40,091 bases of DNA from Nemertoderma westbladi (taxonomy: Eukaryota; Xenacoelomorpha; Nemertodermatida; Nemertodermatidae). Both the position numbers and the translations under genes were made by a program. The stretch spans positions 1 to 40,091 of the forward strand of contig JAUCBJ010006571.1 of the NCBI GenBank assembly GCA_032718475.1, read 5' to 3'. The notes beneath the pieces are model-generated. The model was not told where the DNA came from, did not search any database, and saw nothing but the letters and a program-made list of their open reading frames with translations. Shown here in pieces: positions 31,301 through 40,091 of the stretch. Every line of letters starts with the position of its first letter. Position 1 is the stretch's first letter.

Positions 31301-33757
31301 GAAAGACACTGATCGATCTTACTATGTTGAAAAAATCTCAAAAGACATAAGTAAATACAAGGCTCGAAACAACGATAGGAGAGAACAGGTTGCCAAGACC
31401 CCTCCTCAGTCTCCTAATAGAATGCACCGAAGAAAACCCGAAGAAAAAACGAGAGTGCATCAAGTTACCCAAGGTAAAGTGAGTAACATAAAACCTAACT
31501 GTGCGCTGTGCGACGGGACCCACCGTTTGAGTGCGTGTGCTGAATTTCTAAAGAAATCCCTTGTAGACAGACGTGCAGTCGTATGGGATAAGCGGTTATG
31601 CTATAATTGCCTCAGACCAGGACACCAACGGCGAACCTGTTACTCCGACATAAAGTGTGCAAAGTGTGGCGCGAAACATCACATCTTGTTACACAGTGAG
31701 TTCGAACGAGACAAACTGAGTCAGGTAAGTGAGCCCGAACTACATGTCCAATTCAGTGATGTAAACGACACTGATCAAGAATCTGAGATGGAAGGATTCT
31801 ATACTGACGAATTCTCCGACGCCAACGAATCCTGTTATCTAATCAATACCGCAGTGTATCGAGCACTTACTTATGAAAAGGACAACAACAATGAGTTTCC
31901 CCCAACTACTTTTGCCAAACAACCATCTTGGAAAGCTCCAACTTCCAACGTAGGAATCAGAGAATTTCCTGTAGTGCAGGTAAGAGTTCACGGTCCTAAC
32001 CACAGTTACATAGTGAACGCACTCCTTGACTCCGGCAGCACAGGAACATTCATCGATCAAGAATTAGCCGAAGATATCTTTGCTGGACAACCCAAATTCC
32101 GGACTAAATTGAATATGTCAGGAATTATGCAGGTTTGGAAATCTACCCTAACGGCAGATTACTATGTAGGTGTGTTGTCCACCCCCCAGGATAAGTTAGG
32201 AGCACAAGGTATAAGGTCGGTAAAAATGGTGGCTATAAAGAATTTCGCTACTACTCAAGCAGACCTTTATAATTGGGACGAGGATGAGAGCATCCAACAT
32301 CTTAAGATACCTCGATTCCAGACAGATTATCCTGGAGTGCAAATACTCATCGGCCAAAACGCGCATGAAGCGCTCGAAACATTGGAGAAACGGCCTGCTC
32401 AACCACAGCCACTGCAAACCTATGCGGTAAGAACTAGAGTAGGTTGGTACTTTACTGGCCCTTCCCGCAGGACTCTCGAAGAGAGAATGCCACAAGAACA
32501 AACATACCAAGTAAACGATTGGGAAGTGGAAAGCAGTGAGGTGGACGAACTAACTGAGGGAACACCATACTCCTCAGATAATGACGACATCTACCAACTC
32601 TTCGATGAAGAGAACACAATCGACTTACTTACAGAAAACCAAACTTGGAAAAATCAGGTGAACCTATGTCAACTGATTCGCCCATCGGAACCCATCGCTT
32701 ACAATGACGAACTCAACGATGAGATAGAGCGCTACAACGCTAGAACTCGGGATGAACTAGCCGTACGATTCTTTACTCAGGAACTGGTAGAGCACAATTC
32801 ATATGATAAGGCTCTATCGATAGAAGAAGAAAGAGCCAAGCAAATCCAGGAAACAACTACACGTTTTTTAAAGGATCAAGTTAGGTATGAAATCGGCCTA
32901 CCATTTCGAAAACGAGAACCTAGATTTATAAATAACAGACCCTTGGCAGAGAAAAGAATCGCTCAATTACATCGACGCCTTACCGCTAATGCTTCAGCGA
33001 AAGAAATGTACCAAACTCAGCTGAAGAAATTTATAACAAAGGGATACGCGGAGCGAGTACCGGAAGGAACACCAGTGACTGAGAGAACGTATTACTTAAC
33101 ACATCATTACGTTCCCAAACCCGGTAAACCCCACGAAGTACGAGTCGTATTCGATGGCTCCGCCCTATATATGGGCCAATCCCTCAATTCCGAGTTGTTA
33201 CCAGGACCCAACTTACTCCAATCTTTGTTGGGAATACTTTTAAGATTAAGACAATATTCCATCGCGTTCGCCTCAGATATAGAAGGAATGTTCTTACAAG
33301 TCAAGGCGCTGGATAGAGATAGAGACAGCCTGAGATTTCTGTGGTGGCCTGAAGGAGACCTCAATCAGAAACCGGTAGAGTACTGGATGACCATCCAGGC
33401 TTTTGGAATCATATCAAGCCCTTCCAACGCCTGCTCCGTGGTGCGAACCACTGCGAATGACAACCGAGATTCCTTCTCAAAGGAAGTGATAGACAACATA
33501 AAATGTAATATATACATGGACGACAATTTAAAGTCCCTTCCATCAGTAGAAGAAGCCATAGCTGTCGCGAAAGGAACGGTAGAGTGTTTGAAAAGAGGTG
33601 GATTTCGACTGACGAAATTCACTAGCAACTCTCGTGAGTTTCTGGAAGCCATACCGGTAGAAGACCGAGGAACGAAAGACCTAGACTTAATAAAGGACGA
33701 TCTTCCTGAAACCAAGACGCTAGGCTTGAAGTGGGACACTGAAAGAGTTGACACTGA
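28329..33757 (+). pseudogene. BEL/Pao polyprotein, gag-protease-RT part
   Basis: A single reading frame from the ATG at 28329 runs about 1810 codons and is broken by TGA at 28587 and TAA at 29097; the frame is otherwise kept, so these are point nonsense changes. Order: gag-like region with an Ala/Glu/Lys coiled coil (29480-29690); BEL-type zinc region CALCDGTHRLSAC, CYNCLRPGHQRRTC and CAKCGAKHHILLH (31500-31690); aspartic protease ALLDSGSTGTFID (about 32020-32060); RT with VRVVFDGSA (about 33140), FASDIEGMFLQV (motif A, about 33270) and catalytic YMDD (about 33512). It ends inside the RT connection (LGLKWDTERV), where a LINE has landed. No flanking LTR was recognised on either side. Confidence 0.93.
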
Positions 33758-35665
33758 AAATATGTCAAAGCGCCTACCATTCATAATGAAAAAAAATATA
33801 AAAAATACCGGAATAAACTTGGCATAGTGCTCCGAGACACCGAAAAAAAATTTTACTGTACGAAATTTCAGGAGACCGCGGGAAATATGCGAAAGACTTG
33901 GCGCATCATAAATAACGTGCTAAACAAAGGACAGAAAACCTCCTTCCCTAATAAAATAAATTGCAATAATACTGGTGGTACTAAAACAACATCAGACCCA
34001 ATCAAAATAGCAACCATTTTGAATGAGCACTTCTCTTTTATTGGTCAAAAACTAGCGCAAAATATACCCCTCTCAGCACGTTCGCCAATCCGCCACTTAC
34101 GTCACCGACACTCTAATTCGTTTTCACTAATAGAAACGTCCACTGCTGAAGTTCATTACTACCTACTAAGCCTAGACTATAGCTCAGCAACTAACGACTC
34201 ATTCCCTACTAGACTTATACAGATTGTAGCTGAGCCACTCGCCCATCACTTAACTTTCCTAATAAACCTCTCTATTAAATCTGGACATTTCCCATCATAT
34301 TTAAAAACAGCAAAGGTGATATCGAGCTTCAAAGGAAATGACCCATTAGATCCAAATAATTATAGACCTATCTCGCTACTTCCCATTTTCAGTAAAATAT
34401 ACGAAAAAATAATTTATGTACAACTTCACAATTATCTGGATCGCTTTTCAATACTAACACCCTGTCAATTTGGTTTTCGGAAAAATACTTCCACTTTTTC
34501 TGCGATTTTAACTGTAACTGAAAAAATTAAGTCAGTTCTAGATTCCAAATCATCCAGTTGCGCAATATACATTGACCTCAAAAAAGCGTTCGACACGCTC
34601 AATCACTCGATATTACTACAAAAACTGGAAGGATACGGAATTCGAGGGACCCCAAAAAATCTAATCCAAAGTTTCCTTACAGACAGAACTCAGTTTGTAT
34701 CCCTTAACAATAAAATCCAATCGCCGATTCTGAAAATTACGTGTGGGACTCCCCAAGGATCTATCTTATCACCTTTGCTGTTTTTACTCTATATAAATGA
34801 TCTTCCTAACGTATCTAACCTACTAACTACTCTATTCGCTGACGACACCACTTTACTGAACCACAATATTGACATTGACCGACTAATAACAACAACAAAC
34901 ACAGAACTTGACAAGATTTCGGACTGGCTCGCGGACAATAGACTATCCCTCAATATGACGAAGACAGAATACACTATATTTACTAACCGCCTACTAACTA
35001 CTGGTCTTCCTAAAATAAAAATTAAATCTTCTGAGATCAAGCAAGTACAGCATGCGAAATTTCTTGGTATCTGGATAGACGACAAATTGAAATGGAAAAC
35101 CCATACAAGGTACATATTAAACAAAATTTCCCGCTCAGCTGGTTTATTCTATAAGTTAAGAAATATCTTCCCATCCCAGATCCTTCGCATGCTGTACTTC
35201 ACTTTGATCAATCCATACATTAATTATGGTATATTGGCATGGGGTGTCGCTGGTAGTACTGTTCTCCGACCTATTCGAATTAAAATAAATAAAATTATTC
35301 GCTGTCTAACCTTCAGTCACTACCGGTCATCCTCCATACCAATATATAAATCTCTCATTATATTACCTTTACAATCGCTATTCAACTACCAGCTAGGCCA
35401 ACTAATGTACGATATATCCAACAACCCTAAACATCCACTTTCTCATCTATTTACAACTTTCTCTGAGATTCATCGTTACAACACTAGGTCGGCCGCTGCA
35501 GGCAAATACGTCATACCATTAACACGGCTGAATGTGGCTCATGAGTCTATTGCTGTTTTGGGTGCATCCTTTTGGAATAACTTACCAAGTCCAATAACTA
35601 CTTCAACAACAAAAAATATATTCAAAAAACAATTGAAGACATTCTTAATACACCACATGATTTAA
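33758..35665 (+). CDS. LINE reverse transcriptase, CR1/L2-like, intact frame
   Basis: The uninterrupted frame starts at 33758 (after a stop at 33755) and has 635 codons before the stop. The GTG at 33827 is not a real start; the protein is truncated by the insertion. Motifs in order: KTWRIINNVL, LKTAKVISSFKGNDPLDPN and NYRPISLLPIFSKIYEKI, CQFGFRKNTST, CAIYIDLKKAFDTLNHSIL (motif A), TCGTPQGSILSPLLFLLYIN (motif B), LTTLFADDTTLL (catalytic FADD), WLADNRLSLNMTKTEY (motif D), KFLGIWIDDKLKW, and a C-terminal tail with SFWNNLPSPI. This wording fits the CR1/L2/Jockey group. With no stop in over 1.9 kb it is much younger than the BEL host copy. Confidence 0.9.
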   Translation, partial: KYVKAPTIHNEKKYKKYRNKLGIVLRDTEKKFYCTKFQETAGNMRKTWRIINNVLNKGQKTSFPNKINCNNTGGTKTTSDPIKIATILNEHFSFIGQKLAQNIPLSARSPIRHLRHRHSNSFSLIETSTAEVHYYLLSLDYSSATNDSFPTRLIQIVAEPLAHHLTFLINLSIKSGHFPSYLKTAKVISSFKGNDPLDPNNYRPISLLPIFSKIYEKIIYVQLHNYLDRFSILTPCQFGFRKNTSTFSAILTVTEKIKSVLDSKSSSCAIYIDLKKAFDTLNHSILLQKLEGYGIRGTPKNLIQSFLTDRTQFVSLNNKIQSPILKITCGTPQGSILSPLLFLLYINDLPNVSNLLTTLFADDTTLLNHNIDIDRLITTTNTELDKISDWLADNRLSLNMTKTEYTIFTNRLLTTGLPKIKIKSSEIKQVQHAKFLGIWIDDKLKWKTHTRYILNKISRSAGLFYKLRNIFPSQILRMLYFTLINPYINYGILAWGVAGSTVLRPIRIKINKIIRCLTFSHYRSSSIPIYKSLIILPLQSLFNYQLGQLMYDISNNPKHPLSHLFTTFSEIHRYNTRSAAAGKYVIPLTRLNVAHESIAVLGASFWNNLPSPITTSTTKNIFKKQLKTFLIHHMI

Positions 35666-36075
35666 TCATTTTCTCTTTTTTTTTTAGGACTATATACATG
35701 ATTTACGTTAAATTTAATTAAAAATTAAATTAAAATAAACAATTTATGAGACACACATCAACAAGGCAAATCGATATTACATATAGTAAATTACTACTTT
35801 TTCTTCGTTAATTATATTATACGGTGCAATGCAATAACACATAAAAATGTTCATTTTAATAACCCGAGTAACAGATTTACAGCATTACTATAATACTAAT
35901 TTCTTTAATTATATTTACAGTGCATAGGGGGTGGCTGTTGGCCTCGACTGGCATTGCCATTGCAAACAGTCACTACCCCCATAATAAATCGTCGTTAGGT
36001 GACGAACAAGTGCAATTTCATATCATATGATTACTATTATACAAACTTGAAACTTGAAAACTTGAACTAACAACA
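33758..36075 (+). mobile_element. 5'-truncated LINE nested in the BEL element
   Basis: It begins abruptly in the linker between endonuclease and RT (EKKYKKYRNKL) and runs through the RT frame and 3' UTR to a short CTTGAAACTTGAAAACTTGAAC tail at about 36045-36067, as expected for target-primed insertion with 5' truncation. The 3' UTR has an imperfect hairpin around 35925-35985 (GGGGGTGGCTGTT against AACAGTCACTACCCCC). The BEL frame resumes at about 36078. No clear target-site duplication was found, and roughly 200-250 BEL residues are missing. Confidence 0.88.
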
Positions 36076-36077
36076 AG

Positions 36078-38318
36078 TTAAAGGTTCCTCGAGCGGAGTT
36101 AAAGGCGGCTTTATACGCTACAGCCATCGGCCGGAAAGTAACGGAACAAATCGACTATCCACTGGAGAAAACGGTTTATTGGACTGACGCTTTACTCGTG
36201 TTGGAGTATCTAACCAATGAAGCCTGTCAGTTCAGCGTTTTTGTTACTAACAGAGTAGCTATTATTCTTAGTCGCACAAAGATAGATCAATGGAGACATT
36301 GCCCTGGTACGATTAATCCAGCCGATATCGCTTCCAGGGGAGCAACTCCACAGGAACTGATAGATACTCCAGATTGGTTGGGTGGACCCAACTTCCTGAG
36401 CAAGGAAGAGGATGAATGGCCTCCTCACCTTACTACGGCGGAGATTAGACAAGCCAAGGGAGCGGAGACAGTCAAACCTAAAACCCGGGCGAGTAAATCG
36501 AAGTTATTTAAACCGACTATCGATCTATCTGTATTACATACTTCCGGGAATGATGCTTCGGATCCACAATCCCTCAACACAAATAAGTCTGTTGTGGAAA
36601 TTAGAGATAAAGATTGGAAATCTGGAATACCAGACGTCTCGCAAGGAATCTCACCCATGCTGCAGAGAGCAATGCATCACTACAGTTCCTGGAATCGGCT
36701 CTGTAAAGCCGTCACATATTTAAGACGATGTTTTCATCATCACTACTCCAGGACGAAGACCATTAGTGATAACGCTCCATTGACATCTGCACAAGTTCAT
36801 GTTATTAAAAATTTACCCAAATATAAGACATCTGACCGTTTTCTAAAGGAGAAAATTAGTCACCAGGAGCATGAAGAAACCAATAAGCAGATACTGAGAC
36901 TCCTGCAATGCTATGAGGATTCCGAAAAGTATTTCCTGTTGTTGAGAAATCCGCAGATGCGCTTAAGGGATCGATTCTCGAGCACAATGATAGATGGGTT
37001 AATACGTGTTGGAGGAAGACTCACCAATGCGCCCTTATCCTTTGACACCAAATTCCCCATACTTATTAGAAATCTTGAAGTACAAATCAAGATGATTGTA
37101 GATGTTCACAGTAAACTTTATCATGCTGGTAGAGAACGAATTCTTAGCGAAATTCGAACTCGCTATTATTTTGATAAACCCCGTAGAGCTCTGAACCAAG
37201 TTCTTAGGAACTGCATACCCTGTAGGAAAGCATTCAGTAGGCCTTTAACACAGCGAGAGGCAGAATTACCTAGGGAATGAGTAAGCTTCTATGAACCACC
37301 TTTTACTAATACTGGTGTAGATTTATTTGGCCCTATTGAAGTATATCGTGCTAGGACTATAGTCAAGAGATGGTGTGTCATCTTCGTGTGCATGACTTGT
37401 AGAGCCATCCATCTCGATATGGTGAACGATCTATCTACCAACAGCTTCGTCTTAAGTTTACGACGACAGATCGCTCGCTTAGGGACGAGTAATACCATGA
37501 GATCGGATAAGGGAATGAACTTCATTGGTGCCAACAACGAAATACAGGCTTACGTGAAGGACTGGAACCAAAGACAGGTGGACGACCAGCTAAGGATAAC
37601 AGCGTCTAGCTGGACCTTCAACGCCGCCGACGCCCCTTGGTGGGGAGGAAGTTGGGAGAGATTAATTCGAAGTGTCAAAACTGCATTTCACTTTATAGTG
37701 CCATGCTGCGCGTATCTCACCGACGAACTTTTACGGACATTAATGGAGGAAATCGCTGCCTATCTCAACGAGAGACCGCTTATGCCAGTCTCATCGAGTC
37801 CCGATTCCTTGGAAGCTCTAACACCCGCGCACTTCCTACTGAAGAAACCTGTAGCCATGCTCCCACGATCGGAGATTGCCGACGGAGACGAATACTGCCG
37901 TCGAACTTGGCAACTTATGCAGTTGCTATCCCGTCGTTTCGCTGACCATTTCGAAAAACATTATCTGCCCACGCTACAACTTCGAACTAAGTGATTTGCG
38001 CAGCAAGAAAACGTCAGCGCCGGAGATATGGTGCTTATTGTAGATCCAGACCTCCCACGTAAACGGTGGCAGACAGGTCGTATCATCGAGACCCACATCT
38101 CGGATGATGGTTTAGTACGCTCAGTAGAACTCATCGTCATGCGGCGTAACTTCAAGAAGCCAGGCATAATCTTTGAGACGCAACAACTCAATCGCCCAGT
38201 TGGTCGTTTATGTTTACTGGAAAGAGACAGAGAACTCTCCGGAAACTATGGAAGGCAAGACACTCTTCCCACGACCACCTCCCTAATTCCTCAAACATCT
38301 AGGGACTCCCCAACGTGA
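36078..38318 (+). pseudogene. BEL/Pao polyprotein, RNase H-integrase part
   Basis: The frame resumes with KVPRAELKAALYA (RNase H), VYWTDALLVLEYL, FVTNRVAII and NPADIASRG. Then come the integrase zinc domain H-x4-H ... C-x2-C (HSKLYH ... CIPC, 37107-37230) and the catalytic triad: Asp in GVDLFGPI (about 37320), Asp in MRSDKGMNF (about 37505) and Glu in GGSWERLIRSVK (about 37650). The closing AGDMVLIVDPDLPRKRWQTG is the BEL C-terminal chromo/SH3-like region. Two in-frame stops: TGA at 37278 (position of an Arg-like codon) and TGA at 37992, where BEL proteins have Trp (LRTK-W). Both are single transitions. The frame is otherwise continuous to 38318. Confidence 0.93.
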
Positions 38319-38841
38319 TACGTCTGGAGTGGGTGTATGACTATATTGTTTTATCTATTTTATTACATTTTTATATGCGAACTTTATTATGTACTTTATT
38401 ATAATCGTTTTTATTCAATTTTATTTAGTAGAATGTTATTTTAGTGATTATTTAGTGGATTAGTGCGATATATTAGTGTTTATTACGTACGTAATTACTT
38501 ATAATATATTTAGTGCGACGGCGAGAAAATAATTATTTTTTCTCTTTCCTTACTGTCCGTATCATATTGTAAATACGTGACTACAGTAAGATGAAATGTC
38601 CGTACTTAGTGAAGTACAATAAAGCCACTACTATATTCAAGTATTATTGGTAGGCAGAGTATTAGGAATGCAAAGTTCAGATCCTCGTGTCTCGGCTAAA
38701 CCAAGCTCTGGGTAGACCTTGGAAACGACTTGCCTCTTCACACTGACATTGCTTCGTGCAATATTGCTCTTCTACCTTATATTAAATAATACATATAGTA
38801 GCGTGATGTCCCTCTAACAGTAGCGTAAAACGCAAATAAAT
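38319..38841. other. BEL 3' flank
   Basis: AT-rich with AATAAA at about 38630. A purine stretch GTCTGGAGTGGG directly before TGTATGAC (about 38325-38345) would suit a polypurine tract and LTR start, but no matching 5' LTR was found upstream of 28329, so an LTR is only a guess. Confidence 0.3.
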
Positions 38842-39150
38842 CTGTTAAACCTTTTGACCATCTGTAATTCTAGTCGATTAAGATATCGCGGCACCCACCG
38901 ATATACTTGAAAGACAATTCTAGAATCAGTGGTTAATGTCCCCAGACAAGTTCTGGAATAAATCGGTGCCCATCTTAAATATTAATTTAATATTTATTAA
39001 AATCTGTAAAATTCAGATCCGTTAACAATTCTAGTCGATTAAGATATCGTAGCACTTACCGATACTCTTAAAAGACAAATTTCATAGAATTAAGGATCCT
39101 ATGTCCCCAGACCTGCTCTGGAATCAAATTGTGTCAATTTTAACATCAAA
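38842..39150 (+). repeat. 161-bp tandem duplication
   Basis: AATTCTAGTCGATTAAGATA starts at 38866 and 39027. Both copies continue through CACC/TACC-GATA, AAAGACAA and ATGTCCCCAGAC-CTGGAAT. Moderately diverged. Confidence 0.85.
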
Positions 39151-39443
39151 TAATAAAATTCACGGGAATAAATTTAAATTCATATTTTAAATGAATTTCA
39201 TAAATTGTCATTTTGTACAATTTATAACATTCCCAAAATTCCATTAATTAATAGATCATGGGAGCGGAGATTCATCCTATTGAGTGTATTAGAGTGAGAG
39301 AATCTCCAACATATAGTCAATAGCCGATAAAATTAATAAAATCATGCATAAAGAGGATATTGACAATTAAAGAATTATTATTAAATAGCATCCCAGATCT
39401 GTATGCATGAGAATTACCCTAATTCTACCGCTAGCTTTCCATA
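39151..39443. other. Leader of the right-edge ORF
   Basis: AT-rich; it contains an inverted pair GGAGATTC (about 39265) and GAATCTCC (about 39300) around a 27-base loop. No TATA box is clear. Confidence 0.35.
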
Positions 39444-40091
39444 ATGTCACCATGGCATGAATTGGACTATCGAAAATTCACCACTCGCTATACGAATCGT
39501 AATGGTACGTATATGGACTTCTTAACGACCGGCCATCCTATCGATTTACATGATACGGACGATGTAGATACAGAGAGGGAAATGGTTCTATTTAAATATC
39601 ATACCCAGCGGAGTCGTAACGATAAACCGAGAATAGATCACGAAAATTCTATTCGTAATAGACTGGAAAGAGAAAACGTTGAAGAACCGGATAAACGCAT
39701 CGACTTCAACGAATACCTAGAATTTTTGAGAGAAACCTATCTCAACATCGCTAGTCAGCAGAACTTAGAGACTCGATACCCTCAAGGTATACATCACGAC
39801 CCTGTGGTAGAACTCAAACGGCTCTATTTCACTATGATGTATCTTACCGCCGATCGTCCACTACCTGTTATCCTGGATAGTTTTGAACAAATGGAAGAAT
39901 ATTGCAAAACTGGAGAACGTTCACCCGCGTTTCCTCTACAGGACATACGTCTTTGGTATTATTGTGACGAATGCCCTAGACCCAACCAACAAACTGAAAG
40001 ACACAAACATCCGCGGAGACGTTGCGCTAAACACAGCTTTACGCGTTACACTTACGGGAGTTTCGAGCGAAACCTGTTCGACGTACCACCT
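39444..40091 (+). CDS. Unidentified ORF running off the right edge
   Basis: ATG at 39444 with an in-frame TAG 12 bases upstream, then at least 216 codons without a stop to the window end. The product is hydrophilic and rich in Arg, Asp, Glu and Tyr: MSPWHELDYRKFTTRYTN, then VDTEREMVLFKYHTQ, EYLEFLRETYLNIA, VELKRLYFTMMYLTADRPLP, and near the visible end a Cys/His cluster YYCDECPRPN ... HKHPRRRCAKHS. No signal peptide or membrane segment. Base composition is richer in GC than the flanks, as for coding DNA. I do not recognise the family. It may be a gag-like ORF 1 of another retroelement, given the Cys/His cluster and the surroundings, or a host exon. Confidence 0.6.
   Translation, partial: MSPWHELDYRKFTTRYTNRNGTYMDFLTTGHPIDLHDTDDVDTEREMVLFKYHTQRSRNDKPRIDHENSIRNRLERENVEEPDKRIDFNEYLEFLRETYLNIASQQNLETRYPQGIHHDPVVELKRLYFTMMYLTADRPLPVILDSFEQMEEYCKTGERSPAFPLQDIRLWYYCDECPRPNQQTERHKHPRRRCAKHSFTRYTYGSFERNLFDVPP

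Noticed and set aside
33827-33829. GTG as the start of the nested LINE protein
   Set aside because: LINE-like residues extend upstream in frame to about 33758; the protein is truncated by insertion.
38319-38841. 3' LTR of the BEL element
   Set aside because: A plausible polypurine tract and AATAAA exist, but no matching 5' copy was found, so it is not called.

Overview
The window is animal nuclear DNA, most likely from a marine invertebrate. It is AT-rich and intron-bearing, and it is packed with decayed retrotransposons of kinds common in invertebrates (DIRS-like, BEL/Pao, several LINE lineages) plus non-autonomous DNA transposons. The phylum cannot be fixed from the sequence. Odd genome-wide habits are many AGGCCT and ACCGGT palindromes and at least eight poly-G/poly-C runs of 13-28 bases.

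Layout. 1-5460: a DIRS-like (tyrosine-recombinase) retrotransposon with a gag-like ORF, a 56-bp minisatellite, a frameshifted reverse transcriptase/RNase H, and a tyrosine recombinase that faces the other genes. 6211-10514 (+): the last two coding exons of a UbiA-family prenyltransferase that best matches COQ2 (ubiquinone synthesis). They are separated by a 4-kb intron filled with a LINE relic and repeats; earlier exons are not visible and probably lie left of the window, beyond the DIRS element. 11090-11490: a hAT-type MITE with an 8-bp target duplication. 12612-17695 (-): a complete three-exon gene for PAXIP1/PTIP (six BRCT domains, 805 codons), convergent with COQ2. 18721-19533: an 813-bp element with 49-bp inverted ends. 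20165-22790: a pile of LINE fragments on both strands. About 23000-24560: a broken coding-like block I cannot identify. 25000-28300: non-coding, with three different tandem repeats.

28329-38318: one BEL/Pao retrotransposon with gag, protease, RT, RNase H and integrase. It is broken by four in-frame stops and split by a nested 5'-truncated LINE (about 33758-36075) whose own 636-codon frame is still open. About 200-250 residues of the BEL protein are missing at the insertion. 38319-39443: non-coding with a 161-bp tandem duplication. 39444-40091: a start-defined ORF of at least 216 codons that runs off the right edge and is unidentified.

The host genes here are COQ2 (mitochondrial lipid-quinone synthesis) and PAXIP1 (nuclear chromatin and DNA-damage scaffold). 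They are functionally unrelated neighbours. Everything else is mobile-element debris, tandem repeat or unidentified sequence. No rRNA, tRNA or CRISPR array was seen.
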